Assembly (NCBI RefSeq): GCF_029870955.1
Contig: NZ_PGFQ01000001.1
Location: 1,550,001 to 1,614,000, forward strand
Direction: 5' to 3'
Length of the DNA stretch: 64,000 nucleotides
Origin: Sulfitobacter faviae
GTDB lineage: Bacteria; Pseudomonadota; Alphaproteobacteria; Rhodobacterales; Rhodobacteraceae
Numbering within the stretch: position 1 is the stretch's first letter; each line of letters opens with the position of its first letter. The notes under the pieces were generated by a model. The model did not search any database and was not told the origin of the DNA. It worked only from the letters and a program-made list of their open reading frames with translations. This document shows, piece by piece, positions 39,578-52,628 of this stretch. The translations under genes and the position numbers were made by a program.

Positions 39578-41559
39578 TATTAATCCGTTTTTGAAAAACG
39601 CGTCTTTGATCTGTTTGAGGGTATCGGCGTCTTGCAACTTCCAGGCCGTTAGATTGCTCAGCGCAAAAAGGCGGGGGGGTGCGGTATCGATAATATGCAA
39701 ATCTTGATCAAAAAACGTCCCAAGGTGGGGGAAGCCACTAGATCGAAAACCTTTCATCCAACGTCGATTGATCAGGGAGTTGCCATCAGGCGCAATCTCT
39801 AAGGCTTTCATAATTTCAGGCCGATGACTCGGTGGCGCGTTGTTCAAAAGCGGTTGCGCCCATGCTGTCTCAAGTCCGAGAAAGACCACACAAATCGTGG
39901 GTGTATAAGCAATACCGTGAGATACGCTAGCCGCGGGGTCGTAATGGTATTCTTCGCAGCTAACATTCCTCTGGCGTACCAAGTCTTCGGCGAGTGTAAG
40001 TAAATCCTCATATTTGCGCCGCAGGCCTGTCAGCCCACTACCCTCGTTTTTGAGCATTGTAAGGCCCACGTTGTGGATCTGGTCCTCCGTTTGGACGAAG
40101 AATGATGCTAGATCAGCGCCGATCATGTCTCTTTCACAGGTTTTCCGGACACTTCGCTTCAATTGCGCGCCCTTCGGTGCTTTATCCAATGCTATGAAAG
40201 CTTTTCGACAATTTTGTACCTGCCTTGCATCCAGCGGCGCATATGCGTTTGCAAAAACGATGATGTTTTCCACCTGTCGTGCGAGCAGGGGGGCGAGGCC
40301 GAGGTTGTCCTCATGGCCCCCGTCACCGTGCGCCCATTCCTTCTGATAAATATTCCCCTTCTCGGCGAAAAGTTTGATTTCGTCCCCGACAGCTTGATCT
40401 ATCGGCGTATAATGTTCCGGAAAGCCGAAGTTTGAAAGTAATCCCTGAACCACTGGCAAATTTACGAAGGTCTCGACAGGGGCAGCGCCGGAAATGGCGG
40501 CCATATTAGAAAGAGAGAAATTTAATCGTGACCGATCTATACGGGCACCATACTGCGGAAGTTTTAATAAAAGCACGGTCTCTTCGCCGACGGTTTCAAC
40601 ACGATGGGTCACGTGATCGTACCCATGCGATTCAACAAAGCCTCCGCCAACGCCTACACCATCGTCATAGGGGAAACGCCGCACCGGCATACCGGTATAT
40701 AGCGGTGTCATTTCCATCCGGAACTTATTCTGGGGATTGATGGCAATCCTTTGGGTTGACAGCGTGCCGCCAACTATCAAATAGGGCCTGTCGCGCTCGA
40801 CATAGTGCACCTCGGTCGGGGGCGATTTTTTCGACTTGATCGGATGCGATCCTCATCAATGCGGCGCCACGTGAATAGACTGTCAGGGTCCGACGGCTTG
40901 GTGCGCCCCAATCCAAAGGGTTCGAGATAGATTTTGCCCAAAGTCTCGGAATAGGATTCGTCAAACCGACCTGTCTTCCACGCCTTGAACATTTTCCGGG
41001 TAACGTTTGCGCGTCCGATCGCGCCCAACATGCTTCCCGGCGCGAAGCCCGGGATGCTATTCACATCAGTCCCTTTGTTTTTGGCTAAAGTGATGATTTG
41101 CGGCAGCACTTTCCCCAAAGCCGCGGGAGAGTAATACTTTCCGAGAAAAAGGTCCTCGGCGCAATATACGTTACTGGATGGTGCGCAATGTTCCTTGAGG
41201 TAAGTATAGGGTATCGCAGTCCAGCTGCCGCCAGAGATCGCGGAGATATAGCGAATTTTCTCTATCCAACCCAGATTATGCAACGCGCGCAACTGCCCGA
41301 GTGCCGCAGGCGCCGCACGGTTGCCGCCGCCTTGGAATGCGACGCCGAACGAAGCACGACTTCGGCGAAAAGCATCATCTTGCATTTCAGGATAGTCGAC
41401 GCCCCGATCAGGTGTTTTCCAATACTGAGCTGAGAAACAGGTTTCGCACGCGCCCTCGGCGAATACGGCCGAACTTAACACGGTATTCGAAAACATGAAT
41501 ACTCCGGAGAAAGCTATAGCCTTTAGAAGGCGTTTTCTAAGCGTTGTGTATTGCATCAA
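39569..41559 (-). CDS. Secreted cPLA2/patatin-like phospholipase, single-base frameshift
   Basis: A protein of about 663 residues once joined, with a signal peptide ending near SSAVFAEG. The lipase motifs are clear: oxyanion loop GGGNR at residues 77-81, nucleophile S112 in ISGGSW, and a probable catalytic Asp in HGDGGHEDNLGLAPLLAR. This matches the group IV cytosolic phospholipase A2 type more than classical patatin (GXSXG altered to SGGSW). The frame is lost at TTTTTT 40826-40831; one added base gives SSRKKSPPTEVHYVERDRPYL. Composition is visibly lower in GC than neighbours. Overlaps the MBL lipoprotein stop by four bases. Confidence 0.75.
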
Positions 41560-42632
41560 TTAGGCTTCCCGCTGGTGGTATCTGAAAACGGATCGAAGGG
41601 TTGGAACGTCGGAATAGACAGAATGGAAATATCTGGATGTTTTCTCGTTAGGTCTTTCAACGCCCGGTGAGAGCGATTTAAATTTTCGTAGATCGGAATA
41701 GGAAGGTTCGGAGCTGATGGATCAATAGCAGGAGCATGCGCATCCCAGTGGATTGGAATGACTTTCGTTGCACCGCTGGCGACTACGCCGTTTTGGAGGT
41801 AGCGTTCGATTTGCTCACTGGATTGCCAACCCAGCCCGCCTACGCCAAGAAAAAGTGTATCGGCTTTCAGGTTGAGATTTCGTAGGCGGGGCCCAATGTT
41901 TCCTGCAGTGGGAAGAATTAAGATCGTTCCGTCAGGTGTCGCTACATGTGCAGCGAGGCTTCTGCCTGACTTTAGGTCTCGGATCGACGCGGGATACTCC
42001 CAAGCATCGTTCGCGGGGAGGTATTCCAGTAAAGTGGAAGCGAGGTTGCTGGAATGGGGTAGTTCAAACAACGTCAACCTGATTTCGCCTAGGAATAACT
42101 TAAGAAGGGAGGTGCTGTCGGGAAACTCTATGGGATCGGAATTTGAGCAAAGGTCCGGAAACAGCCGTCGCGTGCGCGGTACGGCGGATAGTACTTCGGA
42201 GTTCGCGATCAAGGTTGCACCGGTCAAGGCGGCGATAAGCGGAGTATCGAGGGCGTGATCATAGTGGCCATGCATGGCGACAATGGCGTCTAGGGTTTTC
42301 TGATTGCTTGCGCGCGCCTGGCAGGGCTGCTCCACGGACACCCCTGCGGCCGATAGGAGCGATGTGACAGTTGGAAGGTCTGGTTGAATTTTCTTGAAAA
42401 ATGCGTTTGGCGGGCGGGTAAGAAAACCGTCGATCATCAGTGTGGAGTTTCCGCTTTGAATGAGGAAACTTGAGACCCCGAAGAACCGGACCTGCGTTCC
42501 GGATGATGAGGGCGCTAGAGGCAGCCGGTGGGCTCTGTCATTCCAAAACGCTTCGAAACCTTGGCTGCATGCGCTGACGGCAAGGGATATGGCCAAAACG
42601 TAAAGCCAATGGAGTTGTCCAAAGCTGATCAT
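41556..42632 (-). CDS. MBL-fold lipoprotein hydrolase
   Basis: A 358-residue protein with a lipobox (A18-VSA-C22) and a metallo-beta-lactamase-fold metal site HGHYDHA at residues 121-127. Further ligands may be H in LPHSSN, and HWDAHAP near the C-terminus. It should be anchored to a membrane on the outer side. It resembles the UlaG/NAPE-PLD-like branch, where some members act on phospholipid-derived substrates, but this is only suggestive. Coupled by overlap to the phospholipase gene, so both may act in one lipid-degrading or lipid-remodelling step. Lower GC than flanks. Confidence 0.7.
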   Translation of the reverse strand: MISFGQLHWLYVLAISLAVSACSQGFEAFWNDRAHRLPLAPSSSGTQVRFFGVSSFLIQSGNSTLMIDGFLTRPPNAFFKKIQPDLPTVTSLLSAAGVSVEQPCQARASNQKTLDAIVAMHGHYDHALDTPLIAALTGATLIANSEVLSAVPRTRRLFPDLCSNSDPIEFPDSTSLLKLFLGEIRLTLFELPHSSNLASTLLEYLPANDAWEYPASIRDLKSGRSLAAHVATPDGTILILPTAGNIGPRLRNLNLKADTLFLGVGGLGWQSSEQIERYLQNGVVASGATKVIPIHWDAHAPAIDPSAPNLPIPIYENLNRSHRALKDLTRKHPDISILSIPTFQPFDPFSDTTSGKPN

Positions 42633-42728
42633 CCAGCAACTATTACACGCAATATCTACTTTGGCTATTTCGCAGATGTCCGGCTTTCCGAAAAAGTAAT
42701 GCGAATAATGGGTATTTTTCGGATGCCT

Positions 42729-43454
42729 TCAAACGGTCTCGAACGTCACGCCATCAGATGAGACCCATGCCGCCGTTAGTCGTCCTGTGGCATAGGCACC
42801 CGTGTCGATTGATACACGGCCACGGTCAGCGTGGGGTGTATCAACGATCGTGTGACCATGAAGCACCCAGATATTGTCTTCTCGCTGGGTTGTCTCGAAG
42901 TCGGCGTGGCCCCAATGCAGGGTTTCGGTGGTCTGCATATCGATCGGTACGGCTGGGTCCGCCGCCGCATGAACGACCGCTACATTCCCTGATTGCCAAA
43001 AAACAGGGCGGTTGCGGAGCCAGAGGATTAGGTCTTCGCCCATAGCCTCGTTGAGTTTTTCGGCGATCCCATCCAGCGCAGCACCGCTTGCTGCTTCGCT
43101 TGCCCCTGGGACGCCAAAGCTTGCCAACGTTTGAAGTCCCCCGTAGCGCAGCCAGCGGGGTCCATGTTTTTGCGGATGATCCAAGAAATGGAGCATCATC
43201 TCTTCGTGGTTTCCAGAGAGGCAAACCACATCAGGGCGCGCGTAGAGCAGACGCAGGACCTCTGCGCTGTCATCCCCGCGGTCAACATAGTCTCCAACGC
43301 AAACGATTTTGGTGTCCTTAATGCTCCTTAGGGCCCGTTTGAGGAGATCCGCTCGGCCGTGGATGTCACCAATTGCGACAAAGGGTTCTTTCGGTGCGGG
43401 ACGGGGGAAGGGCCTTGTAGGGGAGAATAGCCCTTTGAACCAATTGCTTAGCAT
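42729..43454 (-). CDS. Serine/threonine-type metallophosphoesterase
   Basis: A 241-residue PPP-family phosphatase with GDIHGR (residues 28-33), GDYVDRGDD, GNHEE and HGHTIV metal motifs. Members of this group act on phosphoproteins, bis(5'-nucleosyl) tetraphosphates or other phosphoesters; the substrate is unknown. It is divergent from the disrupted yjbH exopolysaccharide gene and has a distant relative at 63241-63969. Confidence 0.85.
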   Translation of the reverse strand: MLSNWFKGLFSPTRPFPRPAPKEPFVAIGDIHGRADLLKRALRSIKDTKIVCVGDYVDRGDDSAEVLRLLYARPDVVCLSGNHEEMMLHFLDHPQKHGPRWLRYGGLQTLASFGVPGASEAASGAALDGIAEKLNEAMGEDLILWLRNRPVFWQSGNVAVVHAAADPAVPIDMQTTETLHWGHADFETTQREDNIWVLHGHTIVDTPHADRGRVSIDTGAYATGRLTAAWVSSDGVTFETV

Positions 43455-43587
43455 AGGCGAAATGTCGTCCTTCGGGGTGTTGCAGCAGGACCGCAGTGCG
43501 GGGTTAATTATTAAGTGGTTTGCCAGTTGTTGTGAAGTCGTGGCATCAGGCTGCTATAGGTTCTTTTGAGTTCAGGTTTTTGTCTTA

Positions 43588-44902
43588 ATGCGTGCAAGCA
43601 AGTTATTTGGCATTTTCGCTCTGGCCGCCTTGGGGGCTGATAGCATCGCTCGGGCCCAGACCATGTCGACATATGGTACCCGGGTCTTGTCGATATGCCA
43701 ACGGCAGAAGTTCTGCCGGATGGGCATGTGGCGCTCACCACGAGCATGTTTGGCGCCACCACCCGAAACACAGCTACGTTTCAAGTTTTGCCAAAGCTTT
43801 ATGGCACTTTCCGCTATGCGATTGTTGACGATTTTGACCCAGGCGGGCCGCAGGACGGCACACGCTATGACCGTAGCTTTGATCTTCACTATCAGATCAC
43901 TGACGAGACGCTGCGCTTTCCTGCTCTTGCAGTCGGTCTGAGGGATTTTGGCGGTACGGGCATCTATTCCGGTGAATACTTTGTCGGCACCAAAAGCTTC
44001 GGCTCGAAGCTCAGAGTAACCGGAGGCATGGGCTGGGGGCGATTGGCGCAACGGGGCTCTTTTTCGAACCCGTTGGGCGTGGTCGCTGACCGGTTCGATA
44101 CGCGACCGAATGTTGCCGCTGGGGGTATCAACACGACTGGCCAGCTTGATTTCGGCGCCTGGTTTCGCGGCCCGGCAGCCCTATTCGCGGGGGTGGAATA
44201 TCAGGCAACGGATCGTTTGTCTTTCCAATTAGAGTATTCGTCAGATGCCTATGAACGTGAACAAAGCGTGGGTGCCATCGACATAAAAAGCCCGATTAAC
44301 CTAGGGTTCAACTATAGCTATCCTAGCGGTTCCAACCTGCGCGCTTTCGTGATCGGAGGCTCTGAAGTCGGTTTACAGTATAGCCTAATCCTGAACCCGG
44401 CAAAACGCCGTGCGCCGGGGGGCAGGATGCAGCACCTATCCCACTGGTGCCGCGCGATCAAACGGTGTTTGCAAACCACGACATTCGACAGCCGGCACAA
44501 AAGGCCAGAGTGGACCGTACCTTGAAAGCCATGCTTGCGCAGGAGGGATTGGAGCTTCAAGGACTGACCGTCATTGGCCGCCGGGCGCAGGTTCGTTTGG
44601 AAAACAATCTGTGGGATATCGAAGCACAGGCCGCGGGCCGAGCTGCACGGGTGATGGCCGTGACGCTGTCCCCGAGGTCGAGGTTTTCGATGTCACGTTT
44701 CAAAGCAACGGGATGCCGATCAGCACGGTCACCGTTGCGCGCTCCGATTTAGAAGAGCTCAAGAATGATTATGACGGCGCTTGGCGCACGCTTGCACGGG
44801 CTGAGATCAAAGATGCCGCGGCTCAAAGCCGCGAAGGCGAGTTGTCCGAGGCCTATCCAACGTTCACCTATGGGCTTGGCCCCTGTCTGACGTCAGCACC
44901 TT
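43588..44902 (+). pseudogene. yjbH-like exopolysaccharide outer-membrane gene, truncated by IS insertion
   Basis: After a signal peptide (FGIFALAALGADSIARAQ) the protein matches YjbH: TPGLVDMPTAEVLPDGHVAL, FQVLPKLYGTFRYAIVDDF, YDRSFDLHYQITDETLRFPA, VGLRDFGGTGIYSGEYFVGTKSFG. YjbH proteins are usually about 700 residues; only about 440 are present before the IS end at 44903. Three single-base losses also occur (CCC 43679-43681, GGGGGG 44417-44422, CC 44658-44659), each restorable by one base. No C-terminal remainder was recognised beyond the IS. The IS break would inactivate the gene regardless of base-call errors. Confidence 0.8.
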
Positions 44903-44968
44903 TGGGACAGATTTGAGGATTTGAACAACGGAGGGTTTCTGGTTCATCGTAGCCTTTAAGGAGCGAAG

Positions 44969-45343
44969 ATGAACAAGAAGCCCGGAACATCGAAAGACGC
45001 AGCTGACAAGCTGGTCAAAAACATCCGCCGCAAGACCCGCCAGACCTACTCGGCGGAGGAGAAGATCCGCATTGTTTTGGCCGGATTGCGCGGGGAGGAA
45101 AGCATCTCGGCGTTATGTCGCCGCGAGGGTATCTCTGACAGCCTGTATTATACTTGGTCGAAGGAATTCCTTGAGGCTGGAAAGCGTCGCCTTTCCGGCG
45201 ACACAGCGCGTCAGGCGACATCGCCTGAGGTGAAGGATCTGCGATCCGAGGCCATGGCTCTGAAAGAATGCGTGGCTGATCTAACCCTTGAGAACCGCCT
45301 GCTCAAAAAAAGCATGACAGGGGCTGGGGAGTTCGAGGAATGA
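44969..45343 (+). CDS. IS3-family transposase OrfA (helix-turn-helix)
   Basis: A 124-residue protein with an N-terminal helix-turn-helix (YSAEEKIRIVLAGLRGEESISALCRREGISDSLYYTWSKEFL) that binds the IS ends, and a C-terminal leucine-zipper-like stretch (ALKECVADLTLENRLLKKSM). An A7 run at 45305-45311 near its end could support -1 frameshifting into orfB, which lies in the -1 frame with no stop between. The orfB ATG also overlaps its stop (ATGA), so re-initiation is the alternative. Confidence 0.9.
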   Translation: MNKKPGTSKDAADKLVKNIRRKTRQTYSAEEKIRIVLAGLRGEESISALCRREGISDSLYYTWSKEFLEAGKRRLSGDTARQATSPEVKDLRSEAMALKECVADLTLENRLLKKSMTGAGEFEE

Positions 45344-46320
45344 GGTATCCAGCAACCGAGAAGCTTGAGATCATTCGCACGGTTGAGGGATCACACCTGC
45401 CCACAAAAATGACCCTTGATATGCTGGGTATCCCGCGCACGACATTTTACCGATGGTATGACCGCTACGTCGAAGGCGGCCTTGATGCATTGGCGGACCG
45501 CGCGCCTCGGCCGAAGTCGGTCTGGAACCGTATTCCGCAGGACCGGCGGGATGATCTGATCGAGTTTGCGCTGGAACATGAGGCGCTGACCACACGCGAA
45601 CTGGCCGTCAAATATACTGATGAGAAGCGGTATTTTATCTCTGAATCATCGACTTACCGCATTCTGAAAGCTGCCGATCTGATCACGGCACCCGAGTATG
45701 TGGTGATCAAGGCTGCCGATGAGTTCTCGGACAAAACCACGGCGATCAATCAGATGTGGCAGACCGACTTCACCTACTTCAAGATCATCGGCTGGGGCTG
45801 GTATTACCTCAGCACGATCCTGGACGATTACAGCCGGTATATCATTGCCTGGAAGCTCTGCACGACCATGCGAGCCGAGGACGTGACAGACACCATTGAG
45901 CTGGCTCTTACGGCGTCTGGCTGCGACCAAGCCGTGGTCCGACACAAGCCGCGCCTGCTCAGCGACAACGGGTCGTGCTACATATCCGGCGACCTGGCCA
46001 AATGGCTGGGGGACCAGAAAATGGATCACGTTCGCGGTGCGCCGTTCCATCCGCAAACCCAGGGCAAAATCGAGCGCTGGCATCAGACCATGAAGAACCG
46101 GGTTCTACTGGAAAACTACTACCTGCCCGGCGATCTTGAACGCCAGATCGGGGCCTTCGTCGACTATTACAACAACCAGCGCTACCACGAGAGCCTGAGC
46201 AACGTCACACCCGCTGACGTCTATTTTGGACGTGACAAAGCCATCATCAGAGAAAGGGAAAAGATCAAGAAAATGACGATCCAAAGCCGCCGCTTGCAAC
46301 ATCAAAAACAAGCAGCATAA
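45340..46320 (+). CDS. IS3-family transposase OrfB (DDE integrase core)
   Basis: A 326-residue rve-type integrase catalytic protein. The DDE triad is complete: D143 (WQTDFTY), D209 (LLSDNGSCY) and E245 (GKIERWHQTMK), with 35 residues between D209 and E245. It appears full length and may still be active. The N-terminal part has a second helix-turn-helix (MTLDMLGIPRTTFYRWYDRY). Confidence 0.93.
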   Translation: MRYPATEKLEIIRTVEGSHLPTKMTLDMLGIPRTTFYRWYDRYVEGGLDALADRAPRPKSVWNRIPQDRRDDLIEFALEHEALTTRELAVKYTDEKRYFISESSTYRILKAADLITAPEYVVIKAADEFSDKTTAINQMWQTDFTYFKIIGWGWYYLSTILDDYSRYIIAWKLCTTMRAEDVTDTIELALTASGCDQAVVRHKPRLLSDNGSCYISGDLAKWLGDQKMDHVRGAPFHPQTQGKIERWHQTMKNRVLLENYYLPGDLERQIGAFVDYYNNQRYHESLSNVTPADVYFGRDKAIIREREKIKKMTIQSRRLQHQKQAA

Positions 46321-46374
46321 TCAATCACGCAAACGAACCAGAGCCTCCAAAGTTCAAGCCGCTCTGATGTCCCA

Positions 46375-47079
46375 TTTTATATGACGACGGACATCTTCTG
46401 GGGGTACCGTTCGTATTCCAAATGGCTGATACCGCCAACTTTTTGCGCAAAGGTCCTAATCGGCTGGCGGTCTACCCGCGTGCGCCCTCGTGGAAGGTAT
46501 GCGGGATCAGGAGGGTCAGAATGTATGCATACTCTCTGCCCGAAGGGGGGCATGGAAGGCGAATCGGGAGGGTTTAACCGTTGCCCGTCCATCATATCCT
46601 AAAGGAGGAGATAGCCGTCGACCGACATCAGAGAGGGAAGGACAGCAGGGGGCGGCAAAAGGTGTGACGATTGCTCGTGATCAAAGCGTATCCCCGCTCG
46701 AGTCCGCAAAGGTTATCCATGTGAGTTCCCGAGAGCATGTCTGCGGCGAGTAGGAGAGCGCCTTATGGAAAGCTTCACAACGATAAAATTTGGTCGATGA
46801 GATGAGCGAAACAGTCCGAGACAGCGCCGTTTGGGTGGCAAAAGCCGGTCTGTGGTTCTATGCAAGTTCGGCTATCTGATTTCGGCCTAACGAAATCAGA
46901 GGTTCAACGTCGTTTCGGGTCGAGAAAGCCGGCAATGGCGCAGATATATTTGCACTGTTCCATCGAAGCCATGGACCGAATGAAATGCGCGGCGCTCTGT
47001 GCGATCGCCGCGCAAACCTTTAGGCAAATCGCCCAAATTTAAGAATATCGCGCGCGGCTATACGCCTGCCTACACCCCC
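46375..47079. other. 705-base region without a convincing gene
   Basis: Between the IS right end and gyrB no full gene is seen. An open frame at 46377-46577 runs out of the IS boundary and reads FVFQMADTANFLRKGPNRLA and VYPRAPSWKV, like the remains of a gene cut by the IS, but I do not recognise it. A 25-codon frame at 46802-46879 (MSETVRDSAVWVAKAGLWFY...) lacks a good ribosome binding site. A perfect 8-base hairpin, TGATTTCG/CGAAATCA, lies at 46877-46898. AAAGGAGGAG at 46601-46610 has no start codon behind it. Confidence 0.5.
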
Positions 47080-50190
<3,111 letters not shown>

Positions 50191-50194
<4 letters not shown>

Positions 50195-51288
50195 GGCTGC
50201 CGCGCCACCTGCGACAGGCCGTCATCCTCGGTGACTTCCACGTATTGCGCGCGGTCCCCGAGGCTGTCGAAAAGCTCCGGCCCCGTGCCGGTCATCCAAG
50301 CCTGCGCGCCGAGCGCCGTGATCTCGTCGTAAAGCGCCGCGCGGCGGCCCGCGTCGAGATGCGCGGCCACCTCGTCCAGCAGCAGGATCGGCGGGGCGCC
50401 GAAATCGGCGGCGATGGCGCGGGCATTGGCGAGGATGAGCGAGACCAGCAGCGCCTTCTGTTCCCCGGTGGAGCAATCCCGCGCGGCGATGCCCTTGGCG
50501 GCATAGGTGCCCTCGAGGTCCGCGCGGTGCGGGCCGATCAGCGTGCGGCCGGCGGCGACATCGCGCATCCGGTTGTCCGACAGCGCCCGGCGCAGCCCTT
50601 CGGCGCTGTCGGGCATGTCGTTTTGCAGCATCAGCGTGGCGATGGGGAAGGCGGTCTGCGCCTCCTCCTGCGCGTTCGCGAGGGCCGTGAGGGCCTGTTG
50701 CCGGTTGGCATGGATCTGCGCCCCGGTCTCGGCCATGCGGTCTTCGAGGGCGGCGTACCACGCGGGCTCGCGGACCATGTCCTTCAGCAGGCGGTTGCGC
50801 TCGCGCATGGCCTTTTCATAGCTCAGCGACAGTTCGGCGTGATCGGGCAGCATCGACAGCGTCACCCGGTCGAGAAACCGCCGCCGCCCCTCGGCGCCTT
50901 CGATCCAGAGCCGATCCATCGCGGGGATGAGCCAGAGCACGCGGGCTATGCGGCCAAGCGCTGTCTGGGCTGCAGCTTTGCCGTCGATCTTGGTCTGCCG
51001 GGCGGCGCCGCCCTCGGACCAGATCTCGGCCTCATGCAGCACGCTTGGCCCATGCAAGACCCCGGTGATTTTCCAGCCCAGAGCCTCGGGACGGCGGGTC
51101 ATGTCTTGCGCGCTGCTGCGCCGCAGCCCGCGTCCGGGCGACAGGAGCGAGATTGCTTCAATGACGTTGGTCTTGCCCGCGCCGTTGGGGCCGTAGAGCG
51201 CCACGGGACGTGCGTCGACCTCGATCACCGCGCGTTTGTGCGAGCGGAAATGCGACAGGCCGAGGTTGGAGAGATACAGCTGCGCCAT
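50191..51288 (-). CDS. recF: DNA repair and recombination protein RecF
   Basis: A 365-residue SMC-like ATPase. Walker A GPNGAGKT is at residues 33-40 and the signature CSTGEQKALLVSLILANA and Walker B ILLLDEVAAHLD are near the C-terminus. RecF loads RecA at gapped DNA during replication-coupled repair. It follows dnaN after a 59-base gap containing a double-hairpin repeat and overlaps the LysE gene. Confidence 0.97.
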
Positions 51289-51296
51289 TCAGACCC

Positions 51297-51342
51297 CGTT
51301 TTCTTTCAAAGAAAACGGCGCGGAAATTTTGAAAATTTCCGC
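51297..51342. repeat. Double-hairpin palindromic repeat, copy B
   Basis: CGTTTTCTTTCAAAGAAAACG (51297-51317) differs from copy A (14808-14828) only at the centre base. The second palindrome GCGGAAATTTT-G-AAAATTTCCGC (51320-51342) has other arms than in copy A but the same layout. It lies between dnaN and recF in a minus-strand operon, so if it terminates transcription it would reduce recF expression. Confidence 0.7.
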
Positions 51343-51347
51343 CAGCG

Positions 51348-52466
51348 TCACACGCGCATCGGCATGACGACATAGACCGCAGAGGTATCGGTGCCTTCGC
51401 GCATCAGGGTCGGATCGCCCGAGGAGTTGAATAGGAAGACGGCGTTTTCGCGGTCCACCTGACTTGCGATCTCCAGCAGGTATTTCGCGTTGAAGCCGAT
51501 TTCGAGCCGCTCGTCGCCATAGGCTACGGCCAGCTCTTCCTCCGCCGCACCGCTGTCCGGCGCGTTGACCGACAGCACCAGGCGGTCTTCGTCGAGTTGC
51601 AGTTTCACGGCGCGGGAGCGCTCGGAAGAGACGGTCGCCACGCGGTCCACCGCGCGGGCAAAATCGGCAGCGTCCACTTCCATCTTGCGGGTGTTTCCCT
51701 GCGGGATCACGCGGGTGTAGTCGGGGAAGGTGCCGTCGATGACCTTCGAGGTCAGGGTGATGGCGGGGGTGGCGAAACGGATCTTGGTCTCGGACACGGA
51801 CACCGCGATTTCCATCTCATCATCGTCGAGCAGTTTGCGCAGCTCGCCCACGGTCTTGCGGGGCACGATCACGCCGGGCATCTCAGACGCCCCCTCGGGC
51901 ATCTCGGCGTCGATCCGGGCCAGACGGTGACCGTCGGTCGCCACGCAGCGCAGGGCCTTGCCACCCTCGGCGTCCGCCACATGCAGGTAGACCCCGTTGA
52001 GGTAATAACGCGTCTCCTCGGTGGAGATGGCGAATTTCGACTTGTCGAACAGGCGGCGCAGCACCGGGGCCGGGGCCGAGAAGTTCGAGGCATACTCGGA
52101 CGACGCCATGACCGGGAAGTCCTCGCGCGGCAGGGTGGCCAGCGAGAAGTTAGAGCGGCCCGCTTCGACCGTCAGGCGGCCAGCGGCGCTGTCGGCGGTG
52201 AGGCTAATCAGCGCGCCGTCGGGCAGCTTGCGCACGATCTCATGCAGCAGCGTGGCTGAGACGGTGGTGGCACCTGCGCGTTCAACTTGCGCGGCGACCT
52301 TGTCGACCACCTCGATATCCAGATCGGTGGCGCGGAAGGAGACATCGCTGCCCTCGGCCTCGATCAGCACGTTGGCGAGGATCGGAATGGTGTTGCGGCG
52401 CTCGACCACGGATTGGGCTTGCGAAACGGCTTTGAGCAGTGCCGCGCGTTCGATGCTGAATTTCAT
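51348..52466 (-). CDS. dnaN: DNA polymerase III beta subunit (sliding clamp)
   Basis: A 372-residue clamp protein: MKFSIERAALLKAVSQAQSVVERRNTIPILANVLIEA opens domain 1, and the C-terminal PTLMREGTDTSAVYVVMPMRV is the conserved end. It tethers polymerase III to DNA. dnaA lies upstream across a 162-base gap with its own terminator hairpin, so dnaN probably has its own promoter. Confidence 0.98.
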   Translation of the reverse strand: MKFSIERAALLKAVSQAQSVVERRNTIPILANVLIEAEGSDVSFRATDLDIEVVDKVAAQVERAGATTVSATLLHEIVRKLPDGALISLTADSAAGRLTVEAGRSNFSLATLPREDFPVMASSEYASNFSAPAPVLRRLFDKSKFAISTEETRYYLNGVYLHVADAEGGKALRCVATDGHRLARIDAEMPEGASEMPGVIVPRKTVGELRKLLDDDEMEIAVSVSETKIRFATPAITLTSKVIDGTFPDYTRVIPQGNTRKMEVDAADFARAVDRVATVSSERSRAVKLQLDEDRLVLSVNAPDSGAAEEELAVAYGDERLEIGFNAKYLLEIASQVDRENAVFLFNSSGDPTLMREGTDTSAVYVVMPMRV

Positions 52467-52554
52467 ATGCCTTCTCCCATACCGACTGCCGGGAGAGGCA
52501 AACTACCCGGTTCCCACGCTTACACAAGAACTTTTGTGGCTTTGTTGAAGTGAA

Positions 52555-52619
52555 TGCAAGAGGGGCGCAAGCTGCGCCCCCGATCGCTGTTTGACCGTGT
52601 CCTGAGGACAACCCTCAGG
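52555..52619 (-). terminator. dnaA terminator region with two hairpins
   Basis: On the minus strand GGGGCGCA and TGCGCCCC (52562-52580) pair around three bases and are followed by TCTTGC. A second hairpin, CCTGAGG/CCTCAGG (52601-52619), lies nearer to the dnaA stop. Confidence 0.6.
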
Positions 52620-52628
52620 CCGCTATGA

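Larger units (their letters stand above)
44903..46374 (+). mobile_element. IS3-family insertion sequence
   Basis: The element of about 1.47 kb holds orfA and orfB. Its ends are imperfect inverted repeats: left TGGGACAGATTTGAGGATTT (44903 on) and right, read inward, TGGGACATCAGAGCGGCTTG (46374 back), both continuing with TTGAAC and GGAGG. The ends are TG...CA as in the IS3 family. No clear target-site duplication flanks it (CTT against TTT), so it may be old or have taken part in a deletion. Confidence 0.85.

Noticed and set aside
44895..46380. Target-site duplication of the IS element
   Set aside because: Flanking bases are CTT on the left and TTT on the right; the partial match is too short to claim.
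46478..46760. Group II intron starting at GTGCGCCC after the IS
   Set aside because: The first eight bases fit, but no domain V hairpin and no reverse transcriptase were found.
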